A stretch of 64,000 nucleotides of DNA from Aphelidium insulamus (taxonomy: Eukaryota > Aphelidiomycota > Aphelidea > Aphelidiaceae), in assembly GCA_036784855.1 (NCBI GenBank), contig JAZDSV010000020.1, forward strand, positions 186,001 through 250,000. The letters are read 5' to 3'. The notes beneath the pieces are model-generated. The model worked only from the letters and a program-made list of their open reading frames with translations. It searched no databases and had not been told where the DNA came from. Made by a program: the position numbers and the translations under genes. This document shows, piece by piece, positions 45,701-54,483 of the stretch; position 1 is the stretch's first letter; each line of letters opens with the position of its first letter.

Positions 45701-46863
45701 AGCATGACGGCGCCGTGGCTCTCACACGTCGCCCCGTTTGGCAACCGTACGCCGCGTCCATTGCCTTCCGTGGGTGTGATGGCTAGCGCCATGCGCTGCA
45801 CCAGCGACTTTGACTTTGATGTGGCGCCGGGGTCAAAGAGAAAGGCGGCGCGGTGGCCATTCACTTGGCCGACCTTGCGCAGTAGGTTGTGCTCATTTTG
45901 TAGTGCATTTGACAGGTATGCAGACGACGCTCTATTGGCACGGGCAATAGCAAACCGGCACGCGGAATCTCCGCTGCGGTGCCCAGGTTGGCGACAAGAC
46001 AGGCACAAACCATCGCGAAGGCAACGGTCACGCTCGGCCTGTGTCAACCGTGGAGGGTATTCGGGCAAAATGGAGGCGGAGAACGTAGAAGCACTCAAAT
46101 CCATGGGTACGGCCTCATCGCGAGGTCGAAGCGGCGGAGGCGGAAGCGGGCTGAAGCGTGAACGATTATAACCGGGCATTGAGCGACGGGCACTAGTGTT
46201 GAACTGTGCTTGCTGCTTGTTAGCATCGTAACGCGCCGCCTTGGCCATAGCTTGCTCATAATTTTCAGGTTCGAGTCCGGTAACATACATCTGCATATCA
46301 AATGGCAGGCCGCGAATGTAATGTTCCAGCTTGGCCTCCGGGTACATGCGTTCGATGCGCGATAGTAACCCACGGAATTCGGTGTTGTATGCACCAAGCG
46401 ACCCGAGCTTGTCCAACTGAATAGAGGTAATCGCAGTACGTGCATTGGTTTCATCCTGTGCTGGGTAGAACTCCTGGCGGAATGAGTCTTCAAACAGCGT
46501 CCACGTGGTTGGTGGCTCCTCAAGGGCACACCACCAAGCATCTGCCGTTTCATGCAAACGGTGCGTAGCTACCGCGATCTTGTGCGCATCTTCCGTGATG
46601 CCATATGTATCAAACGCGGTTTTGCAAGTGTTGATAAATTTGCGAATTTTGTCGACGCGTAACTCTCCGTGGTATTCGGGAACAACATTACCACGAATCA
46701 ATTGCTGCATGCTGCGGCGAGACAATTCATTGGCATTAGGTGGTTGCTGCATTGCTGCCTGCAGCGTAGCTTGCAGTGTGTTGTTGTGGATGGTGAGAGC
46801 CTTCACTGCAACCACCGTTTCATTCAGCACTTTTTCAAAGTGCTCCTTCTCAGCGGCATCCAT
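42784..46863 (-). CDS. Gag-pol polyprotein of the Ty3/chromovirus element (C-terminus frameshifted)
   Basis: 1359 residues in one frame. Gag occupies about the first 260 residues, then a zinc knuckle (CLSCRQPGHRSGDSAC), a protease with DPGAT in place of the usual DSGAT (about residue 343), reverse transcriptase with YLDD (about 686; VVYLDDILIYS), RNase H (FIIFFDASSVVAIGAVL), and integrase with an HHCC finger (HDHAGHFG...CRSCDSCQ) and the D,D,E core (DIAIDFM..., SDRDPRF..., TDGQAER). Fused gag-pol, chromodomain and LTR form place it with Tf1/sushi-like chromoviruses. A frame change near 42790 removes the integrase tail. The element looks young (long open frame) but, as read here, is not intact. 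Confidence 0.9.
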   Translation of the reverse strand: MDAAEKEHFEKVLNETVVAVKALTIHNNTLQATLQAAMQQPPNANELSRRSMQQLIRGNVVPEYHGELRVDKIRKFINTCKTAFDTYGITEDAHKIAVATHRLHETADAWWCALEEPPTTWTLFEDSFRQEFYPAQDETNARTAITSIQLDKLGSLGAYNTEFRGLLSRIERMYPEAKLEHYIRGLPFDMQMYVTGLEPENYEQAMAKAARYDANKQQAQFNTSARRSMPGYNRSRFSPLPPPPLRPRDEAVPMDLSASTFSASILPEYPPRLTQAERDRCLRDGLCLSCRQPGHRSGDSACRFAIARANRASSAYLSNALQNEHNLLRKVGQVNGHRAAFLFDPGATSKSKSLVQRMALAITPTEGNGRGVRLPNGATCESHGAVMLSITVGEYDDFLPFVVIDLHDGLDCILSKAWFTTVNPDVDWRENELRFDRHGRQICLKAINPRVGRAIECQVMELNAFVKAAAKTDAPVFAIHLKELYRDDREHAVPLTGLQQVLTEFSDVLARPPDSLPPRRSVDHAIPLIENAKTPAQRLYRLSFAESDELKAQLKKLLDRGWIRPSTSSYGAPVLFVQKPNNRGLRLCVDYRALNNITMKDRYGMPRANDCLDQLAGAKIFSKLDLVSGFHQIRIKEEDVHKTAFRTKYGHFEYLVVPFGLTSGPATFQRLMNQVFQPLLDQGVVVYLDDILIYSKTPAEHLTLLRKVFLLLRQHKLYAETEKCEFGRCQTKFLGHTVSGQGIAVDDAKVDVVRDWPTPTDQTDLRSFLGLANYYRRFIDQYSHLAAPLTALTGKDVPWHWSDEANVAFEQLKSRLTSAPVLQPPDRNKPFIIFFDASSVVAIGAVLCQEDALGHLHPVAFESRKLNSAERNYPVHKVENAALVHALKKWRHYLDVARFYVYTDNISLQTLHSNENLSKRQIRWLAEIQSFQFDIKHIPRDQNVVADALSKINHAPVTVPSNAATSLSFHGDTAPLVASVELAPDSTGTHSAEHSAFLRLVLAGYQTDGRCLRLLTNPQRPFVLRDGLLYFQPDGTHERLLLPKAPAVLQAVLRDEHDHAGHFGIDKTLELVRCKYLWNNMNRYISHYCRSCDSCQRVKDSNHPPHGFLQPFPIALHRWSDIAIDFMPDLPPTRNDHDMIMIVVCRHTKSIVLIPCNGSATAKDVAQLLKVHVIQHKGFPVRIVSDRDPRFTSHYWQQLMRQWGVTLNMSTANHQLTDGQAERGVRSVKEILRHYVDFNHGNWETLLPDVCMAYNNSVNTSTGLTPFFADLGRHPNMLKLHASPSSAPAVEELASAQAATSALIVYKLTLVAQDQKYYADVKRLPAPNLQVGDKVLLDASALRNWSIFCSSPVRKLRPC

Positions 46864-46871
46864 GTCTAAAG

Positions 46872-46884
46872 AGTCAACCTATAT
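46872..46884 (-). promoter_or_regulatory. Predicted self-priming primer-binding site
   Basis: Right at the 5' LTR/internal boundary the minus strand reads ATATAGGTTGACT. It is the exact reverse complement of AGTCAACCTATAT inside the LTR (minus strand, starting at 47286). That LTR site lies about 32 bp after a TATAAGTAG box, where the transcript should start. A 5' transcript end that pairs with the PBS is the priming mode of Tf1/Tf2. No tRNA 3' end match is evident. Confidence 0.6.
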
Positions 46885-47430
46885 AGCAAAGGCCGTAGGC
46901 ACTTTGCGACGAAGTCAGCGGGTGAGCGGAGGGGTCGCACGTGCGAACCAACCTTTGCGACGAAGTCAGCGGGTGAGCGGAGGGGTAGCACGTGCAAACC
47001 AACCTTTGCGACGAAGTCAGCGGGTGAGCGGAGGGGTAGCACGTGCGAACCAACCTTTGCAACGAAGTCAGCGGGTGAGCGGAGGGGTAGCACGTGCGAA
47101 CCGACCTTTGCGACAAAGTCAGCGGGTGAGCGGAGGGGTAGTACGTGCGAACCGACCTGCAGACAACGTTGAATAATACTTTATTAATGTTGCAATGTTA
47201 TACCTTTGCGACGAAGTCAGCGGGTGAGCGGAGGGGTAGCACGTGCGAACCAACCTGCAGACAACGTTGAATAATATAGGTTGACTGCAGGTTTGTCGTG
47301 GGAACCGTGCTACTTATACCCGCCTGACACAGTCACAATACGCCTCATACCAGAACGCCCCACGCCACACCAGGGTTGCAGTTGGCTGGCACTGTGTGGG
47401 AATCGGCGACTGACAGTTGGAACTGTTACA
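46882..47430 (-). mobile_element. 5' LTR of the chromovirus element
   Basis: 549 bp. On the minus strand: TGTAACAG..., a TATA box (GGGTATAAGTAG, about 47312-47323), the predicted transcript start at about 47286, then an array of about seven imperfect repeats of 'tttgcgacgaagtcagcggg...' (roughly 51 bp), ending CTATA. One repeat is followed by a 45-bp 'acttt attaatgttgcaatg' spacer. It is longer than the 3' LTR because of repeat number. Confidence 0.85.
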
Positions 47431-48136
47431 AGGAGGAGCGCAACCAGACAGAACCAACCTTTGACCTGATGAGACGACGCAACAACCAGGAGGAGCATGA
47501 ACAGACAGAACCAACCTAACGTCTAAGTGTGGATAAAAGATTTTATTAACAATACCTTTGAGCTGATGAGAAAGTACAACAACCAGGAGGAGAGCAACCA
47601 GACAGAACCAACCTGTCATGAACAGTCATGAACAGTATTATATACTGTCCGAAATCAAAGCATTGTCATTGATTTTGGTTAAAGCTAGTTGCAGGATTGG
47701 ATAGGCTGGACTTGCCTGGCATTCTATAGAGACTTGTGTCTCCTATGAAGATGTTCTTCACCACCCATGATGTTCATGTGTTGCAGGCCTTGATAGATAT
47801 CTATTATAGGCGCACTTACTCTTATTCCCTGATCAATGAAAGGTTTTACACCATTATCCCAGTACATGGATGTTCCATACTGAATGAATAGACATCTATT
47901 CATTACACAACCTAACGTCTAAGTGTGGATAAACATAGATAGACCGCTGGTCAAGCCATCAGATCATTGCCCTATATAGTCTGGAAGGAAAGACCGATCA
48001 ACCGTCCGTCTGATCAGTGTTTCCCGCACCAGCAACCGGCTCCCGAATTGCTGTTTCCGACCAATGACGGAGAATGACGTCATTTGGCGTTACAATTTCC
48101 TGGACCAGAATTGCTGGTTGCACTGACTCTGATGAT
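47431..48136. repeat. Minisatellite and unclassified repeat DNA
   Basis: The first 200 bp holds imperfect copies of a unit of about 57 bp with 'ctgatgagacgacgcaacaaccaggagga', continuing the sequence left of the chromovirus (42044-42076). It resembles the tandem region of another LTR. The word 'cctaacgtctaagtgtggataaa' recurs at about 47515 and 47910. The rest shows no gene. Confidence 0.5.
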
Positions 48137-48391
48137 GTAACAAGGGCCAGGGACATCTTGTGCCATTGGTACTAGAAACAGAAAGTGGCAAGCAGAGTGT
48201 GATCACAAACCTTGTGCCGTTGGTACCAGAGACAGAGAAGTGGCGACCAGAGTGAGATCACAAACCTGTGACGTGTCAGATGGACACAGTCTGACTGTCA
48301 CGGCAGACCTTGTGCCGTTGGTACCAGAGACAGAGAAGTGGCAAGCAGATTGAGATCACGAACCTGTGATCTCACTCAGCTCTCACTCACA
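48137..48391 (-). mobile_element. Partial second-family LTR, antisense
   Basis: Begins at the complement of the LTR end (TGTAACAAGGGCC on the plus strand) and contains three copies of 'ccttgtgccgttggtaccagagacag'. Related to the solo LTR at 41206-41633 but truncated where the inverted arm of block B begins. Confidence 0.6.
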
Positions 48392-50041
48392 ACTTTGAAG
48401 ATATGCATCGTCAAAGAGGTGGGATTGAACAGTATTTGTGCTGACGGCAAACCTCAAAAGTTTAATATGTTTGAAGTATTGAAGGTTTCCTCATTAAGTC
48501 AAGATATAGACAACTCACTAAGGCAAAAGTAACTTGATATATACCGTGCTGATAAACGAATACGTGAGCGCAAAGGTATTGAACCAAATAGGCGAGAAAG
48601 AAAACGATCAAGGACTAGATAACTAGTAATAACATTTGAACCAATCAGCAGACTTTTCGCTTTCTTCAAAAGTGTACAAAATGAGTAAAATCGCCGTTCA
48701 CTTCTTCGACAACGTCGAGTGCGCGGGGGACCCGAAAATTGTCAAGACTCATATGACAAATGATGGAAAACTGCCTGTTCGAGATTTGAAGGATGAATTC
48801 GGAGTCATTTCGCTCAAGGAGATCGACGATGGCGAGGCGTTCCTCATCGGCGCCGACGAGCACGGCGTTTCTCTCCTTCCATTCACTGGCAAGACGATGA
48901 TCAAGGTGACCGGAGAGCCCAAGGGTTAGCATTAGTGATTTTGTGAATATGACTAACTGTGTGTGTAGGCGGCGCTGCGGACAAAGTTTGGTGGAATGCA
49001 ACGGGAACCATTCAGGCCTCTATGAACACCAAAGGCGCTCGCCGCACAGTATATCGAATGGCGTTTTATCACAATGCGTTCTTTACTGGTGAAGATACAA
49101 GCATCTTCTACGATGGAGACATGTTGAAGGTCGATTTGGCATTTGAAGACCGAAAAGACGCACTCGCTTTTGAGACCGATCTCATCAGTGCAGTGGAGAC
49201 TCACGGATCTGCGCTTGAAAACCTCGTGGTTGATTTGACCGTTGAACAACGAAACGGAACGTTTCCACTGGAGCCTCGTCGACGCATCAAGCCGAGTGAT
49301 TACAAACCCGAAGATTCTACGTCACCTGATGATGGGATATCAGTCGTTGCGTCGTCTGTTACCGTCTTGGATCTGAACAATGACTTTGTGCGGTTCCAGC
49401 GGATCGAGTCCATCGAATTGCTTCAACATCCGTTCAACACTACCGACAAGTGTCATTTGATTGACAAGGCTCATTGCGAGAAGTTCGTCACATACCAAAA
49501 GTACAAAAATGATGAAAACAACATTCTCAGTATGGCGCAACACGTGCACGGATGGTTTGATGGGCGCGTTTCGAATGTTCCCTTGTTCAAACTGGACTAT
49601 GTCAGTCACAGTACTGCACCATGTGCCAATTTGGACAATCGCTACGAAGTTGTGATATCAGTGACTGCCTTAGACATCGCAGCTTCTAAACTGATATTTC
49701 CACGATTGCCGTCTGGTTCCGTTGCTGTTGCAGGGGACAGTTTGGCGATGTTGACTCGTGTTTATATGCGTGATCCCAAAACGTTCAAATTCTGTCTGGA
49801 ATGGAAAGCGGCCTCAACTGCGAGAAAGTGGAAGGAATATCGTGCTGAAACTGATCGAGACTAAATAATGTTAGAAATGTTAGAGAGTGTCACTGCAATA
49901 TCACGCCAGCCAATCTTGCACCTCACCGCTCTGCACCGTGTCAACCACCGTCGTCAAGCTAATAAACGCGCACTGTCACTTTCTTCTTTCACTTTCTCTC
50001 TCACCAATGTTTTCTGTCAAAGATTTCACGCTGTTTGCCGC
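48392..50041 (+). repeat. Inverted-repeat arm B-left (HNH copy 3)
   Basis: Recurs in reverse complement at 52292-53939. The outer 200 bp ('actttgaagatatgcatcgtcaaag...') is not found in block A, where copia LTR lies instead; the part from 'tcaaggactagat' inward is shared with block A arms. The inner boundary is again '...tgtttgccgc'. Confidence 0.85.
48681..49864 (+). CDS. HNH-type nuclease family protein, copy 3 (intact, divergent exon 1)
   Basis: Exon 1 48681-48924 and exon 2 48969-49864 give 379 residues, the same architecture as at 36232-37415. Exon 2 and intron are essentially identical to the other copies, but the middle of exon 1 (about 48747-48860) differs strongly: THMTNDGKLPVRDLKDEFGV replaces TKLTLDGKLPVGFLKDKFEV, and SLKEIDDGEAFLIG replaces TVEEIEDGVAYGIG. 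The frame is kept. The HNH residues (CHLIDKAH, NNIL, HVHGWFD) are intact. It faces copy 4 across an inverted K-G unit. Confidence 0.72.
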
Positions 50042-50069
50042 CATGAAGAAATTAAGCAGGTTGATGACA

Positions 50070-50870
50070 GCTTGTACTATATTGATTTGCACGCATTCGG
50101 TATTACAACATGTATTAACCGTAAAGCAGATATGGCACTGCATTAAGGGCGTTGAGAACTCGGTGAATTTCTTCCGGAGTCAAATAAAATATGCGATCCC
50201 GCAATGCTTCGTTGTTTCACTGGCTTGCTGGCAACACGCTCTCAGGTGATGCTGCATTGGTAGTCTTCGTGTCAACTGCGCCTACATCCTTTGCAGCTGC
50301 ACATTTCCCCTCCAATACAATACCGACTGGTGTTAAAGGAATCAAATCAGGTCTAGGGACGCGTGTCGACATCATGCATAGAACCAGTGCTCCGGAAAAG
50401 TCATCAGAGTCAGTGCGACGGGCCAGCTCCGTTCCAGGAAATGCATACACATGCTTCCGCTCAGCATCCTCCACGAACAGGTGGAATCGTTCATGTGACA
50501 GCAGCAGTGTCGGTGTATTGAAATAGTATAACGACCCGAGAACTTGGTATCCACGAGTCGAGCGATACCATCTGTCTAGTTCACCGTAATTATTGCGCAC
50601 CACCGCCGTAGGCTTATATACTTCTCTATCACAATCCGTGCAAGTCAAACTCACTCTTCCGCACCCGGCATACACTTTCCAAGCTAAATAGCCGCCCATT
50701 AAAAACGACTGGGCACCAATATTGGTTGTATTAAATGGAGTAGCAATTAAATGCACAAAAGAACCCACTTGACAGATTTTTCCTGCACATTATGTTAGGC
50801 AATATATAGATAATGATACTCAGCATGTACTTCTGCTGTGCACCTTCTCATAAGATTTTCCCAGTGAGTC
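50070..50870 (-). pseudogene. G unit, copy 3 (inverted, stop-truncated)
   Basis: Minus-strand frame 50768-50217 encodes the G protein, ending ...ESVLPASQ at a TGA where copies 1 and 2 read a sense codon. On the arm side, about 100 bp present at 35940-36050 is deleted. So none of the four G copies is complete. Confidence 0.5.
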
Positions 50871-51369
50871 CCAACACAACTTTGCACCTGCCATGCCACC
50901 ATAGCTTGGTCCCAGCTGCCGGAACGCCCAACATCGCGGCCAAATTCTGCAGACTGCCAATTGAACGAATGCTAGTGTACAATGCCTGATGAAGTATTTG
51001 GGATGGGATCATTCCTGCCGTCCGTCCAACAATGGACATACTCCCAGGGCAAGAAGGCACCGACCTGCGCTTAATGTTGATTGCCTAAAAGTGTGCTTGT
51101 TTCTTGCCAAATGCTGATCAGGCGTAATGTCTGCACTGTAACGCTGGGCGCCCAAAGGAGAATGTTGGTTCTTCTCAGGCTCTGTTCGCACAAATTAATC
51201 TGCAGCTGGCAATGTGTCGTTTTGATCTGTTGATGTCATCTGTGGACAAACATCTGAACAAACGGTTTGCGGCTAAATTGTTAAATATTTGTGCGGCTTG
51301 CAAATCATGCCGGGACTGGCTTCCTTAAGTACGGTATATTCTTATTTCGGGTCACATACCTTCAGATAT

Positions 51370-52280
51370 TGCCTTGCTTTTCACGTTGACAACACCCACT
51401 GCGCTGCCATCTCTTCACCGGCCAATAATTCATATCTGCGTGTATACGGACTAAAAACTCAACTTCGCAGACACCAAGCATTGGGTGCCAGTTCTGTGAG
51501 CGTGCTGGCGATGCGGCCTTGAGCTGACGCCTTGCACTTGTTAAGAAGCATTTGTGCAGCACTTGCCACATGACTGGCTTCCTTAAGTACGGTATATTCT
51601 TATTTTCTGGTCACATACCTTCAGATATCGCCTTGCTGTTCACGTTGACAACACCCACTGCGCTGCCATCTCTTCACCGGCCAATAATTCATATCTGCGT
51701 GTATACGGACTAAAAACTCATCTTTGCAGACACCAAGCATTGGGTGCAAGTTCTGTGACAGTTCTATTCATTGTCTTGCATTTTGCCCTGCCGGCAATAC
51801 TCATATGAAGCCAAGTTGCGAGAGACGTGCACGCTGAGCCGCACTGAGTGTGCTGGCGATGCGGCCTTGAGCTGACGCCTCGCACTTGTTAAGAAGCATT
51901 TGTGCAGCACTTGCCACATGTGTGTTCAAATCCTCGCCGCGGCCATACTCACACCACTCTGTCGTACTCCTGTCCAGCACGCCGTCCGCAATAACATGCA
52001 CTAGCAAAGTGGCCACGTGCTCGGTATCGGCCTGCACTGCCGGATTGCCGTCGCGCACCAGTTGCAGCAGGAATCCGTAAGGCCTCCTCCTCGTCCTCCA
52101 CTATAGGCAGACGACGGATCTACGTGGCCGTGACAGTGTGCAGCTGAGTATCTGCAATGCGACCAGTGCCTGCAGTGGCAGCAGAACATAGTGAATGATC
52201 TTGCCAAGTGCCGACACGACATTCTCATTTGCCACCCTGTGCTCCTTGTCTGTGCGTGCCCACTCCGTATTTAGCTACGT
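51370..52280 (-). pseudogene. Importin 3'-end copy K3 (inverted)
   Basis: Reverse-strand copy of exon 5 and 3' flank, sharing the short deletion seen in K1. In addition about 250 bp of the flank is partly duplicated (the 'cttccttaagtacggtatattcttat' region occurs at about 51320 and 51570), with a small piece of exon 5 end caught between. Confidence 0.8.
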
Positions 52281-52291
52281 GTGGTACATGT

Positions 52292-53939
52292 GCGGCAAAC
52301 AGCGTGAAATCTTGACAGAAAACATTGGAGAGAGAGAAAGTGAAAGAAGAAAGTGACAGTGCGCGTTTATTAGCTTGACGACGGTGGTTGACACGGTGCA
52401 GAGCGGTGAGGTGCAAGATTGTCTGGCGTGATATTGCAGTGACACTTTCTAACATTTCTAACATTATTTAGTCTCGATCAGTTTCAGCACGATATTCCTT
52501 CCACTTTCTCGCAGTTGAGGCCGCTTTCCATTCCAGACAGAATTTGAACGTTTTGGGATCACGCATATAAACACGAGTCAACATCGCCAAACTGTCCCCT
52601 GCAACAGCAACGGAACCAGACGGCAATCGTGGAAATATCAGTTTAGAAGCTGCGATGTCTAAGGCAGTCACTGATATCACAACTTCGTAGCGATTGTCCA
52701 AATTGGCACATGGTGCAGTACTGTGACTGACATAGTCCAGTTTGAACAAGGGAACATTCGAAACGCGCCCATCAAACCATCCGTGCACGTGTTGCGCCAT
52801 ACTGAGAATGTTGTTTTCATCATTTTTGTACTTTTGGTATGTGACGAACTTCTCGCAATGAGCCTTGTCAATCAAATGACACTTGTCGGTAGTGTTGAAC
52901 GGATGTTGAAGCAATTCGATGGACTCGATCCGCTGGAACCGCACAAAGTCATTGTTCAGATCCAAGACGGTAACAGACGACGCAACGACTGATATCCCAT
53001 CATCAGGTGACGTAGAATCTTCGGGTTTGTAATCACTGGCTTGATGCGTCGACGAGGCTCCAGTGGAAACGTTCCGTTTCGTTGTTCAACGGTCAAATCA
53101 ACCACGAGGTTTTCAAGCGCAGATCCGTGAGTCTCCACTGCACTGATGAGATCGGTCTCAAAAGCGAGTGCGTCTTTTCGGTCTTCAAATGCCAAATCGA
53201 CCTTCAACATGTCTCCATCGTAGAAGATGGTTGTATCTTCACCAGTAAAGAACGCATTGTGATAAAACGCCATTCGATATACTGTGCGGCGAGCGCCTTT
53301 GGTGTTCATAGAGGCCTGAATGGTTCCCGTTGCATTCCACCAAACTTTGTCCGCAGCGCCGCCTACACACACAGTTAGTCATGTTCACAAAATCACTAAT
53401 GCTAACCCTTGGGCTCTCCGGTCACCTTGATCATCGTCTTGCCGGTGAATGGAAGGAGAGAAACGCCGTGCTCGTCAGCACCAATTCCATATGCCACTCC
53501 GTCCTCGATCTCCTTCACCGTCTTCACCTCGAATTCTTTCTCCAAGAAGCCGACAGGCAGTTTCCCATCGAGCGTCAGTTTCGTGTTGACAATTTTCGGG
53601 TCCCCAGCGCACTCGACGTTGTCGAAGAAGTGAACGGCGATTTTACTCATTTTGTACACTTTTGAAGAAAGCAAAAAGTCTGCTGATTGGTTCAAATGTT
53701 ATTGCTAGCTATCTAGTCCTTGATCGTTTTCTTTCTCGCCTATTTGGTTCAATACCTTTGCGCTCACGTATTCGTTTATCAGCACGGTATATATCAAGTT
53801 ACTTTTGCCTTAGTGAGTTGTCTGTATCTTGACTTAATGAGGAAATCTTCAATACTTTAAACATATTAAACTTTGGAGGTTTGCCGTCAACACAAATACT
53901 GTTCAATCCCACCTCTTTGACGATGCGTATCTTCAAAGT
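52292..53939 (-). repeat. Inverted-repeat arm B-right (HNH copy 4)
   Basis: Reverse complement of 48392-50041. The interval between the arms (50042-52291) is the K3-G3 unit. Together they mirror block A with orientation reversed. Confidence 0.85.
52468..53650 (-). pseudogene. HNH-type nuclease gene, copy 4 (frameshifted)
   Basis: Exon 1 53650-53407 and exon 2 from 53362. One base is missing near 53036 ('atcactggcttg' against 'atcactcggcttg'), so the frame ends before the HNH core. Exon 1 resembles copies 1 and 2 with changes (LEKEFEVKTVKEIEDG). A T-for-S change (EDTTIFYDG) is the only other clear protein change in exon 2. Confidence 0.75.
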
Positions 53940-53945
53940 AAATCG

Positions 53946-54221
53946 TTACCCTTCTTTCTTAAAGTCGCCTCGTTTATTCAACTGCCTAACGAAACCCCCT
54001 CTCTTGATGGTTGATGTCACTTTGTTATTGTGAGCGATGCTTTTCCGTACCAAACATCTCCAGCCGCTCGGGTAAATTTGCAATGCTGCTGTGAAACGAG
54101 GAGTTGTAGTTTTGAACGAAATTATCAGATTATCGATCCATCTGTTCGTATTCTTACTTGTCAGATATTTTCCATCATCAGTTTGATGGTGCGATTGAAC
54201 CTCTCTGCCACGCCCAGACAC
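53946..54221 (-). pseudogene. Integrase-like relic
   Basis: The minus strand reads, across two frames, GVAERFNRTIKLMMENI and then RWIDNLIISFKTTT...VRQLNKRGDFKKEG. This resembles the end of an rve-type integrase (the Glu of D,D,E in 'AERFNRT', then a 'VR...K..F.K' C-terminal segment) of Ty3/Polinton/Ginger-like elements. Only a short piece remains. The outer arms of block B continue it, with a fragment ending ...DNSLRQK. Confidence 0.4.
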
Positions 54222-54483
54222 TTCTTATCATCTTTCTCGTAATACTGCGATGCAATCTTTTATTATTCCATTCAATTCATTATGCGTTTGTTTTGGAACA
54301 TTTACCGTTATCTGTCTGTAGTACTTTCAACGCGTGTGGTTAATTGCTTGGAGTCGAATTCTTCAAGTTGTCACGACAATATTATAGATATGGCAAAAGC
54401 CTTTTTATTGATGCTTTGGCGCCGAGATGATACTTCAGGCGACATGTATGAGTAGTATTGTATGAAGGATAGCCAAGTCGCGT

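Larger units (their letters stand above)
42077..47430 (-). mobile_element. Ty3 / chromovirus LTR retrotransposon, near-complete
   Basis: 5,354 bp, bounded by a 5-bp target duplication AGGAG (42072-42076 and 47431-47435). Order on the minus strand: 5' LTR (47430-46882), immediately a gag-pol frame (46863-42784), a chromodomain piece (42744-42420) in another frame, 3' LTR. The gag-pol start lies only about 20 bp from the LTR. The priming signature is Tf1-like (see the feature at 46872-46884). It is inserted in a minisatellite of another repeat. Confidence 0.88.

Noticed and set aside
38970-47100. CRISPR-like array suggested by 51-bp repeats with 'gacgaagtcagcgggtgagc'
   Set aside because: Repeats are imperfect, directly tandem without unique spacers, and confined to LTRs of a eukaryotic retrotransposon.
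46505-47176. A 223-codon plus ORF with repeated 'SQRVSGGVARANQPL' peptides as a repeat protein
   Set aside because: It reads through the tandem repeats of the LTR and antisense gag; explained by the retrotransposon.
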